From NCBI GenBank assembly GCA_022795735.1, contig JAAWHG010000015.1:1-49738 (forward strand): a stretch of 49,738 bases of DNA. The letters are read 5' to 3'. The stretch is from Oscillospiraceae bacterium (GTDB taxonomy: Bacteria > Bacillota > Clostridia > Oscillospirales > Oscillospiraceae). Below, one piece after another: positions 43,536 through 49,738 of this stretch (its first letter is position 1; each line of letters opens with the position of its first letter). A model generated the notes under the pieces. The model did not search any database. It was not told the origin of the DNA and worked only from the letters and a program-made list of their open reading frames with translations. A program made the translations under genes and the position numbers.

Positions 43536-45227
43536 ATGAAAAAGGCAATGAACCAATCTACATTGACCGCAATCCTGAATGTGGTCTCGATCTGCGCGCT
43601 GATCTTTTTAGCGATTCTGCTATTCCTATATAGCGGGGTGAGCCGCCGGCTCGATTCTTCCAATGAGCAGCGGTTTAATTTGACATACAACGCCAACCGG
43701 TTTATGAACGGGTCGGCGTACCTGACCAATGAGGTGCGGGCCTTTGCCGCCACGGGAAATCAAGAACACTATGATAACTATTGGAATGAAGTAAATAACC
43801 TGAAAAATCGCGATTTGGGCGTAGCCGCCATGCAGGAAATTGGCATCACCCCGAACGAGCAGGCGATGATTGACAATATGTCCTCACTGTCCAATCAGCT
43901 GGTACCCCTTGAGGAGCAGGCTATGGAGCAGGTTCAGGCAGGGCAGCGGGACGTAGCGGTTGATTATGTCTATGGCGCGGAATACAAAGCGTCCATTACG
44001 AAAATCAACGCGATCAAGGAGCAATTCCTCGCGCAATTAGACGAAAGAACCCTTCAGGATGTACAGGAATTGGGCCATAAGGCTATGATTATCCGTATCC
44101 TGATGGTGCTGGCGCTTGTCGTTGTGGGCGTCCTGCAGGTGTTCAGTATGTGGGTAATCCAGCGGCGCATTCTTCGTCCTGTCATTGCGGTGCGCGATCA
44201 GATGGGGGAAATTTCGCAGGGCCAGCTTTCCTCCGCGTTCAAGTGGGAAGCGGATACATCTGAGATTGGAATGCTTGTTGACTCCATCCACGAGACAAAA
44301 CGCGAGCTGAAAAAGTATATCAGCGACATCAATGACAAGCTGGCGGAGGTCGCGCGCGGCAACATGGATTTGACGGTTACCAGCAGCTATCGCGGCGAGT
44401 TTTTGCCGATTCAGGAGGCGATGCGGCAAATTTTAGATTCCCTAAACGACGCCTTGCTCCACATTCATCAGACAACCCAGGATGTGTCAAACGAGTCCCA
44501 GCGCGTGGCCTCCGGCGCGCAGACGCTTTCGGAAGGCTCCATCCAGCAGGCGTCTACCGTCGAAGAGCTGTCGGCAAGCATTCAAGATATCTCCGGCCAG
44601 GTAGGCCGCACCTCCGAAGACGCGGGGCACGCCCGTCAGTTTACAATGGAGGCGGCGCAGCAGTTAAAAATGTGCAGTGAAAAAATGAGCGCACTGACCT
44701 CGGCCATTCGGAATATCGCGGAATCGTCACAAAAAATCAGCGGTATCACAAAGACAATAGAGGATATCTCCTTCCAGACCAACATCCTGGCGCTGAACGC
44801 TTCCGTTGAGGCCGCCCGGGCCGGAAGCGCCGGTAAGGGCTTTGCCGTCGTGGCGGATGAGATCCAGCGTCTGGCCAGCAAAAGCGCGGCGTCCGCCAAA
44901 AATATTACCGAACTGATCGCCGCCTCTGTCGATCTCGTTCAGTATGGCAGCTCCCTGTCCGAGGAGACCACACAGGCCCTTTCCGAGGTGGTTTCCAGCG
45001 CGCAGGAGTCTACCGCCCTGGTAGAGCAAATCGCTCAGTCCGCCAAGCACCAGGCTATGTCCCTCCGGCAGCTGACGGAAGGAATGGAGCTTATCTCCAA
45101 CGTCGTGCAAACCAATGCCGCGACGGCCCAGGAGTCGGCGGCTTCCGCCGTAGAGCTCCGTCAACACGCGGAAGATTTGGAGTCGGCGGTGCAGCGATTC
45201 CAGTTACGCACCGGCAACGCACATTAG
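43536..45227 (+). CDS. Methyl-accepting chemotaxis protein, 563 aa
   Basis: Chemoreceptor. Membrane helix 1 is about residues 10-32; an outside four-helix-bundle domain (about 33-183) follows and contains [19 protein letters not shown], a pattern of helical-bundle ligand domains. Membrane helix 2 is about 185-207, HAMP about 208-262, and the cytoplasmic coiled coil 300-563. The signalling hairpin tip is [20 protein letters not shown] (about 410-429) followed by [15 protein letters not shown]. Adaptation sites fall in Gln/Glu/Ala-rich helices such as [13 protein letters not shown]. No C-terminal CheR-tethering peptide. No che genes in the window, so it is an orphan receptor. Ligand unknown. 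Confidence 0.94.
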   Translation: MKKAMNQSTLTAILNVVSICALIFLAILLFLYSGVSRRLDSSNEQRFNLTYNANRFMNGSAYLTNEVRAFAATGNQEHYDNYWNEVNNLKNRDLGVAAMQEIGITPNEQAMIDNMSSLSNQLVPLEEQAMEQVQAGQRDVAVDYVYGAEYKASITKINAIKEQFLAQLDERTLQDVQELGHKAMIIRILMVLALVVVGVLQVFSMWVIQRRILRPVIAVRDQMGEISQGQLSSAFKWEADTSEIGMLVDSIHETKRELKKYISDINDKLAEVARGNMDLTVTSSYRGEFLPIQEAMRQILDSLNDALLHIHQTTQDVSNESQRVASGAQTLSEGSIQQASTVEELSASIQDISGQVGRTSEDAGHARQFTMEAAQQLKMCSEKMSALTSAIRNIAESSQKISGITKTIEDISFQTNILALNASVEAARAGSAGKGFAVVADEIQRLASKSAASAKNITELIAASVDLVQYGSSLSEETTQALSEVVSSAQESTALVEQIAQSAKHQAMSLRQLTEGMELISNVVQTNAATAQESAASAVELRQHAEDLESAVQRFQLRTGNAH

Positions 45228-45247
45228 CCGCTCATTTTGAGCGATAT

Positions 45248-45286
45248 AAACGGCCTGTCTGCTCGCAAAACAGACAGGCCGTTTTT
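45248..45286. terminator. Bidirectional terminator between chemoreceptor and ZIP genes
   Basis: AAACGGCCTGTCTG (45248-45261) and CAGACAGGCCGTTT (45271-45284) form a perfect 14-bp stem with T residues after it on the plus strand and A residues before it. Confidence 0.92.
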
Positions 45287-45313
45287 CAGCATAAGTCAAC
45301 ATATTGGCCGCCC

Positions 45314-46093
45314 TTATCCCAACGCCACATCCAGCGCCAGCATAACCGAAAAGCCTACCGCAAAGAACAGCGTTCCCAGATTGGAATGCGCCCCGGCCGA
45401 CGCCTCCGGAATCAACTCCTCCACCACCACATAGATCATGGCTCCCGCCGCAAAACTCAGCAGATAGGGCAGAGCAGGCAAAATCATCCCCGCCGCCCAG
45501 ACGGTCAGCACGGCGGCCAACGGTTCCGCCGCGCCGGAGAGCACCCCGTACAAAAACGCCCGTCCCTTTCCAGCCCCTTCCCCCCGAAGAGGGATGGAGA
45601 TAATGGCTCCCTCCGGGAAGTTTTGAATGGCGATGCCGATGGACAGGACCAGCGCCCCGGTGACGCTGATTGTTTCACTCCCCGCCATCTGTCCCGCCAG
45701 CACCACTCCGACCGCCATACCCTCCGGAATATTGTGCAGCGTGACGGCCAGCGCCAGCATGGTCGTCCGTTTCAGCCAAGTACGGGGGCCCTCCGGCTGA
45801 TTGCTGTTCTGGTGCAGATGGGGAACCGCTCTGTCCAGTATCAACAAGAACAAAATGCCCAGCCAAAATCCCGCGACGGCGGGGAGGAACGCCAGCCGTC
45901 CCATATCCGCCGCCTGTTCCATCGCGGGGACCAGCAGGCTCCAGACCGACGCCGCCACCATGACGCCCGCCGCAAAACCAGTCAGCACCCGCTGGACCTT
46001 CTCATGCAGCGCGCCGCCCGTGACAAAAACGCAGGCCGCGCCCAAAGTTGTGCCGAGAAATGGAAGTAAAATTTCTCCTATCACTTCTGCCAT
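45314..46093 (-). CDS. ZIP family metal (zinc/iron) transporter, 259 aa
   Basis: Eight membrane helices with the ZIP binding motifs HNIPEGMAVGVVLAG (about 120) in helix 4 and QNFPEGAIIS (about 157) in helix 5, both carrying metal ligands, plus VVEELIPEA near helix 7-8. The loop between helices 3 and 4 has a short His motif (VPHLHQNSNQ) and corresponds to the variable His-rich loop. Length matches the bacterial GufA/ZupT class. Metal selectivity is not readable. Convergent with the chemoreceptor gene and divergent from the LytTR regulator. Confidence 0.92.
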   Translation of the reverse strand: MAEVIGEILLPFLGTTLGAACVFVTGGALHEKVQRVLTGFAAGVMVAASVWSLLVPAMEQAADMGRLAFLPAVAGFWLGILFLLILDRAVPHLHQNSNQPEGPRTWLKRTTMLALAVTLHNIPEGMAVGVVLAGQMAGSETISVTGALVLSIGIAIQNFPEGAIISIPLRGEGAGKGRAFLYGVLSGAAEPLAAVLTVWAAGMILPALPYLLSFAAGAMIYVVVEELIPEASAGAHSNLGTLFFAVGFSVMLALDVALG

Positions 46094-46147
46094 CTTTTCT
46101 TCTCCGTCTTTTCCATGAAATCGGGCCGGCTCTCAGCCAAAAGAGAG

Positions 46148-46186
46148 ACCGTCTCTATAAGGATAACCCTACAGAGACGGTTCTTT
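46148..46186. promoter_or_regulatory. Stem-loop in the ZIP/LytTR intergenic region
   Basis: ACCGTCTCT pairs with AGAGACGGT across a 14-base loop and is followed by TCTTT on the plus strand. It lies in the 226-base divergent region 46094-46319; a leader attenuator for the ZIP gene is possible. A further pair CCAATTC (46211-46217) and GAATTGG (46244-46250) could be an operator. Confidence 0.4.
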
Positions 46187-46349
46187 ACACCGGGCGGCAG
46201 TTTTTTTCTGCCAATTCAGACAGTTATAAAAACGTGTCATTCAGAATTGGCATATTTTTCAACGAAATTAGCAACACTTCTACGATTGCAAAGAGGGCTC
46301 TTTTTTGTTAGCATAGGGAATGAAAAAAGAGAAGGAAATGGGGAACAAC

Positions 46350-47066
46350 ATGCTTACTATTGCCATATGCGAGGACCAACCCGAAGACATGTCGTATCTT
46401 CGCCGCCTGCTGGCCCAGAGTGAAATATCCTGCACCGTCTCATCTTACACCAGCGCCGAAGCACTTCTGGAGGATTTGGAAAATCATTCCAAACAGTTTG
46501 ACATCTATTTTCTGGATATCTACCTCCCCGACCAAACCGGGATAGACCTCGCCCAGCGTCTGCGGCGCGAAAATGACGCCGCAATCCTCATCTTTCTCTC
46601 TGCCAGCGATTCCTTTTACCGCGAGGCCTTCGACCTGTACGCCTTTCATTATTTCCTCAAGCCCATTCAGCTCCCGGAGCTGCAAAGTGTCCTCCAACGG
46701 GCCGCCCGCCTCCTGGACAAACAGACCGATTCCTTCCTGCCTATTTGCTTTCGCGGACAGAATATCCGGCTCCGTCAGGCCGATATCTCCTATATCGCCA
46801 GCGCCAACCACCGCCTGCATTTTCACATGCGCGGCGGCCGGCAATATACCATCTACAGAAAGCTGGACGACATTGAGACCATGCTTTCCCCCTCCCTGTT
46901 CGTCCGCTGTCATAAAAGCTTCATCGTCAACCTAAATCAGGTGACCCGCCTCGCGCCGGAGGGATTTTATCTCGGCGACAAACTGATCGGCATCTCCCGC
47001 TCCTATTCCGCCCAGGCTAAAGTCGCCTACCACGACCACCTGTTCGGCGTCTTTTATAATGTGTAA
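46350..47066 (+). CDS. LytTR-family response regulator, 238 aa
   Basis: The receiver domain (1-125) has the acidic pair in AICEDQPED, phosphoacceptor Asp56 in YFLDIYLPDQTG, the Ser switch in IFLSASDS and Lys in HYFLKPIQLPE. A LytTR DNA-binding domain (about 135-235) follows: RLRQADISYIASANHRLHFH and LFVRCHKSFIVNLNQV. AgrA/VirR/LytR-type regulators bind direct repeats and often control surface, bacteriocin or quorum genes. No histidine kinase is adjacent, so it is an orphan. Starts at 46350, 46338 and 46320 are in frame; I prefer 46350 because the receiver fold begins there, but the ribosome site does not settle it. Confidence 0.9.
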   Translation: MLTIAICEDQPEDMSYLRRLLAQSEISCTVSSYTSAEALLEDLENHSKQFDIYFLDIYLPDQTGIDLAQRLRRENDAAILIFLSASDSFYREAFDLYAFHYFLKPIQLPELQSVLQRAARLLDKQTDSFLPICFRGQNIRLRQADISYIASANHRLHFHMRGGRQYTIYRKLDDIETMLSPSLFVRCHKSFIVNLNQVTRLAPEGFYLGDKLIGISRSYSAQAKVAYHDHLFGVFYNV

Positions 47067-47127
47067 ATGGGATCCTATTGTGAAAACGGTTGTCTCGTAT
47101 GGAATGTGGCGTTTCCGGTTTCAAGCA

Positions 47128-47164
47128 GGCAGCAGGCCCGGCACCATGTGCCGGGCCTGCTGCC
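47128..47164. terminator. Perfect 17-bp stem-loop between convergent LytTR and MFS genes
   Basis: GGCAGCAGGCCCGGCAC (47128-47144) is exactly complementary to 47148-47164, with loop CAT. It lies one base from the MFS stop codon. Very stable, but T runs are short on both sides. Confidence 0.75.
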
Positions 47165-47165
47165 G

Positions 47166-48335
47166 TTATATTCTGCTGGCGCTCCGGCGCAGCAGGGCTT
47201 CGTGCATGACAACCATCCCCGCGAGGACAAGCAGCAAATACACCGGAAACAGCGCCGCGCTGATGTGGGTGGCGATAAACCCGAACAGGGGCGGCATCAG
47301 GCAGGTGCCCATATAGGCGCTCGCCATCTGCACGCCGATCACGGCCTGCGATTTGTCCGCGCCAAAGTGGTCCGGGGTGGAGTGAATGGCGCAGGGATAA
47401 ATGGGGGCGCACCCCAGGCCGATGAGCACCAGCCCCGCCAACGTGACAGACTTGCCCACCGGCAGCAGCATCGCGGCAATGCCCGCCGCCGCGACGCACT
47501 GTCCAAGGCGGATCATCGCCCGGTCGCTGAGCTTGATGGTGAGGAAACCGCTGAGCATCCGTCCGACGGTGATACCTGTAAAAAACAGTCCGGCGTAGCC
47601 CGCCGCCGCTTCGGCGGAAATGCCCTTGCTGAGGTTTAAATAGCTGCTGGCCCATAGGATGGCGGTCTGCTCCAAGGCGCAGTAGCAGAAAAAGGTGCCC
47701 ATAACCGCCTTCGCGCCGGGGACGCGGAAAATCTGACGGAGGGTCAGCGGCTTCGCCTCTGTCTGCGTTTCTCCTTCCTCTTTCCTTTTGTTGATACGCC
47801 AGAGGGGCAGGCTGATTACCAGCGCCGCCGTCAGCGCCATTTGCATCACCGATATGGTACGGTAGCCCACGCTCCATCCCGCGCCGCCGGACAGGGCGTT
47901 CCCCATAATATAGGGACCGATAGCCGCCCCCAGGCCCCACATACAGTGCAGCCAGCTCATGTGACGGCTGGCGTAATGGAGCGCTACATAATTGTTCAGC
48001 GCCGCGTCCACGCTGCCCGCTCCCAGACCGTAGGGAATCGCCCACAGACACAGCATCCAAAATGAACCGCTGATCGAAAAGCCGAACAGCGCCACGGCGG
48101 TCATCCCCACGCTGATGGCAGTTACCCGTCCCGTCCCCAGCTTCCGGGTGAGGCGGTCGCTTTGCAGGCTGGACACAACCGTTCCGGCTGAGATAATCAT
48201 AGAGATGATTCCAGCGTAGGAGACCGGAACGCCGAACACCCCGTACATGGACGGCCAGGCCGAACCAAGCAGCGAGTCGGGCAGGCCCAAGCTGATGAAG
48301 GACAGATAGATCACAGCTAAAAGCAGATGTACCAT
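47166..48335 (-). CDS. Major facilitator superfamily transporter, 389 aa
   Basis: Twelve membrane helices. The N-terminus LAVIYLSFISLGLPDSLLGSAWPSMYG and the loop SDRLTRKLGTGRV between helices 2 and 3 are typical of the FucP/YfkF-like MFS group in Clostridia, many of which move sugars. A charged central loop (NKRKEEGETQTEAKPL, about 190-210) separates the halves; SDRAMIRLG is the second loop motif. ATG 48335 is preceded by AAGGAGG. Divergent from the AraC-type regulator at 48447, which probably controls it. Substrate unknown. Confidence 0.9.
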   Translation of the reverse strand: MVHLLLAVIYLSFISLGLPDSLLGSAWPSMYGVFGVPVSYAGIISMIISAGTVVSSLQSDRLTRKLGTGRVTAISVGMTAVALFGFSISGSFWMLCLWAIPYGLGAGSVDAALNNYVALHYASRHMSWLHCMWGLGAAIGPYIMGNALSGGAGWSVGYRTISVMQMALTAALVISLPLWRINKRKEEGETQTEAKPLTLRQIFRVPGAKAVMGTFFCYCALEQTAILWASSYLNLSKGISAEAAAGYAGLFFTGITVGRMLSGFLTIKLSDRAMIRLGQCVAAAGIAAMLLPVGKSVTLAGLVLIGLGCAPIYPCAIHSTPDHFGADKSQAVIGVQMASAYMGTCLMPPLFGFIATHISAALFPVYLLLVLAGMVVMHEALLRRSASRI

Positions 48336-48363
48336 ATTGCATTCCTCCTTAATTGCTGCTATG

Positions 48364-48369
48364 ATTATA
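48364..48369 (-). promoter_or_regulatory. -10 box of the MFS gene
   Basis: Perfect TATAAT on the minus strand, 29 bases before the ATG. The matching -35 position (TGGTTT, 48392-48387) is poor, as expected if an activator such as the divergent AraC-type protein is needed. Confidence 0.55.
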
Positions 48370-48446
48370 ACAGCGAAGCAAGGGGAAAACCATAACAAAA
48401 GGGCCAGATACTATCAATATTCCGTCAGAAGAGGAGAGATCACCGG

Positions 48447-49373
48447 ATGGCGCTTGTTACCCTGTGCGACCCCCAGGTGAACGAGCAGGGCCGTGAGCTG
48501 ACCCGGCACGGCTCCGCCCTGTTCCCCATCGCCTGCTACCACGATGCGCTGTCCCTGGGCGCGGTCCCCTGGCATTGGCACCCAGAGTTGGAGGTGTTCA
48601 CGGTGTCCGGAGGGACCGCCATTGCCGCCGCAGGCGCGGAACGGTTCGCCGTTTGCTCCGGCCAGGGCTTTTTTGTCAACACCCAAGTGCTCCATGCGGT
48701 GTGGCCGCAGAAGGGCTCGGATTGCCGTCTGCACTCGGCGGTGTTCCATCCACGGCTGGTGGGCGGAAATCTGGACAGTGTCTTTTGGTCCAAGTACCTG
48801 CAACCCCTCTTAAACAAGGGCGGGCCGCCATGCGTCCATCTGGACGGCGGGGAGGACTGGCACGCCGACGCGGTTTGCGCCATGGAACAGGCCTGGACCG
48901 GGTGCGTGCAGGAATCCCCGGGTTACGAGTTTCAGGCCCGCGAAGGACTGTCACGGTTGATTTTTCTACTGTCCCGGCACCATGTCCACGCCTCCTCGTC
49001 CAAACCGGACAGCTTGCTGCGTGAAGAGTCCCGCGTCAAGCTGATGTTGGAATACATCCATCAACACTATGACGAAAAACTGAATACCGCTGTCATTGCC
49101 CGCGCCGCCGCCGTCAGTGAGAGCGAGTGCTTGCGGTGCTTCCGCAGAATTATCGGGATGCCGCCCATTCAGTATGTAACCCAATACCGTATCCAAAAGG
49201 CGGCGGAGCTTTTAATGTCCGCACCGGAGCTGAGCGTGGCCGAGGTGGGCGCACAGTGCGGCTTCCAGGACGCCAGCTACTTTACCAAAACCTTTCACGC
49301 GCTAAAAGAATTCACCCCCTCTGAATATCGCCGCCAAGAACGCTCCAACTTTCTTTATGGGCTGAAAAAATAG
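48447..49373 (+). CDS. AraC family transcriptional regulator with cupin sensor domain, 308 aa
   Basis: The N-terminal cupin domain (about 20-130) has WHWHPELEVFTVSGG, the His pair that often lines the ligand pocket. The C-terminal AraC DNA-binding domain (about 200-300) has two helix-turn-helix units: LNTAVIARAAAVSESECLRC, then LSVAEVGAQCGFQDASYFTK and the FHALKEFTPSEYR signature. Arrangement matches sugar-responsive regulators. The ATG at 48447 starts about 110 bases from the divergent MFS gene. Monocistronic and followed by a terminator. Confidence 0.93.
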   Translation: MALVTLCDPQVNEQGRELTRHGSALFPIACYHDALSLGAVPWHWHPELEVFTVSGGTAIAAAGAERFAVCSGQGFFVNTQVLHAVWPQKGSDCRLHSAVFHPRLVGGNLDSVFWSKYLQPLLNKGGPPCVHLDGGEDWHADAVCAMEQAWTGCVQESPGYEFQAREGLSRLIFLLSRHHVHASSSKPDSLLREESRVKLMLEYIHQHYDEKLNTAVIARAAAVSESECLRCFRRIIGMPPIQYVTQYRIQKAAELLMSAPELSVAEVGAQCGFQDASYFTKTFHALKEFTPSEYRRQERSNFLYGLKK

Positions 49374-49380
49374 GAAAAAT

Positions 49381-49422
49381 AACTCTGGATTATCTAAAAC
49401 AGACAATCCAGAGTTGTTTTTT
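49381..49422 (+). terminator. Intrinsic terminator after the AraC regulator
   Basis: AACTCTGGATT (49381-49391) and AATCCAGAGTT (49405-49415) are exactly complementary and followed by GTTTTTTG. Confidence 0.93.
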
Positions 49423-49738
49423 GTTTCTTAAACGCTATACGCGGGCATCGTCCGGGATGGTATACTTTACCAACCGCCCGTCCGGTGGAATTATTTTTTC
49501 CGTTCACTGTATCTATCGGTCTGTTTTGTGATAAAGTTAATACTCTTTTTAAAAAATTTTTTTCGTTCGGAAAGGTATACTTTGCCGAACGATTTTCCAT
49601 TTCCATGTATTTTATAGCCCGTTTCCCGTTGGAGTGTAATCCGTTTTCACCCGGCCCGCGCAAGCCGGTTGAAAGATACCTAGCGCGAACGACTGCGGCC
49701 CAAGGCCACGGCCAAAGCCGGTTCGCAACGCCGCCGCG
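49423..49738. other. Non-coding end region with no convincing gene
   Basis: 316 bases. An 89-codon open frame on the minus strand (49394-49663) overlaps the terminator, has no ribosome site and low-complexity content, so I do not call it. The region is AT-rich to about 49610 and becomes GC-rich near the end, where CCGGC/GCCGG stems (49651-49668) and GCGAAC (49684-49689) facing GTTCGC (49721-49726) could be the start of a structured element cut by the window edge. Confidence 0.6.
49459..49590 (+). repeat. Two copies of GGTATACTTT-CC-AAC motif
   Basis: GGTATACTTTACCAAC at 49459-49474 and GGTATACTTTGCCGAAC at 49574-49590. The second is framed by GTTCGG (49565-49570) and CCGAAC (49585-49590), an inverted repeat. 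Possible operator pair for a gene beyond the window. Confidence 0.45.

Noticed and set aside
49394-49663. 89-codon minus-strand open frame
   Set aside because: Overlaps the AraC terminator, lacks a ribosome site and has no recognisable pattern.
1-49738. CRISPR arrays, insertion sequences, rRNA operons, prophage genes
   Set aside because: No regularly spaced repeats, transposase, rRNA or phage structural motifs were seen.

Overview
The window looks like a chromosomal segment of a GC-rich, anaerobic, low-copy-number Firmicute, most likely a gut Oscillospiraceae-type bacterium (Flavonifractor/Intestinimonas/Oscillibacter relatives). This is an inference from the high GC content, Bacillus-type sigma-A promoters, strong AAGGAGG-like ribosome sites, and gene families typical of Clostridia (BMP nucleoside transporter, Gx transporter plus NusG-domain-II pair, DUF5685, SPL-type radical SAM). 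No phage, insertion sequence, CRISPR array or rRNA was seen; the single RNA gene found is tRNA-Arg(CCT).

Layout. 1-2949: end of an ABC ATPase and a large FtsX-type permease. 2975-5109: malic enzyme, a NusG-domain-II protein and a Gx transporter, joined by 4-nt stop/start overlaps. 5384-6677: two SHOCT-domain membrane proteins behind a perfect 18-bp inverted repeat. 6827-9027: fumarase and an amidohydrolase. 9031-15085: a near-consensus promoter with an inverted-repeat operator candidate drives a SorE-like dehydrogenase, a two-lipoyl-domain E2, a fused E1 alpha/beta and a HAD phosphatase. 15213-19959: housekeeping run lepB, rbgA, rnhB, yraN, thrC and a phosphoesterase. 20097-26851: protein quality control run tig, clpP, clpX, lon, engB and a small unknown protein. 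26955-27515: a lone YdeI-like gene between two terminators.

27568-32638 (minus strand) is a complete BMP-family nucleoside-type ABC importer. 32934-37655 (minus) holds a calcium-loop protein, DAHP synthase and Tex. 37805-38674 is a radical SAM gene divergent from Tex. 38761-43267 (minus) holds tRNA-Arg, a small P-loop protein, a catalytically degenerate phosphoglucose isomerase relative, a J-domain/TPR protein, a DUF5685 protein and a YihY-type membrane protein. 43536-49373 holds a chemoreceptor, a ZIP metal transporter, an orphan LytTR response regulator, and a divergent MFS/AraC pair. The last 365 bases hold a terminator and a repeated GGTATACTTT motif but no convincing gene.

The two most unusual units are (i) the DUF5685 / J-domain / dead-PGI cluster at 39496-42352, where the isomerase fold is recognisable along its length but the catalytic Glu and His, and apparently the Lys, have been replaced, and (ii) the 2-oxoacid dehydrogenase operon at 9124-15085, which combines a fused E1, a duplicated lipoyl domain (70 of 71 residues identical, with 23 silent codon differences), a sugar-phosphate-reductase-like dehydrogenase and no E3. 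All assignments rest on reading motifs by eye; no database search was possible.
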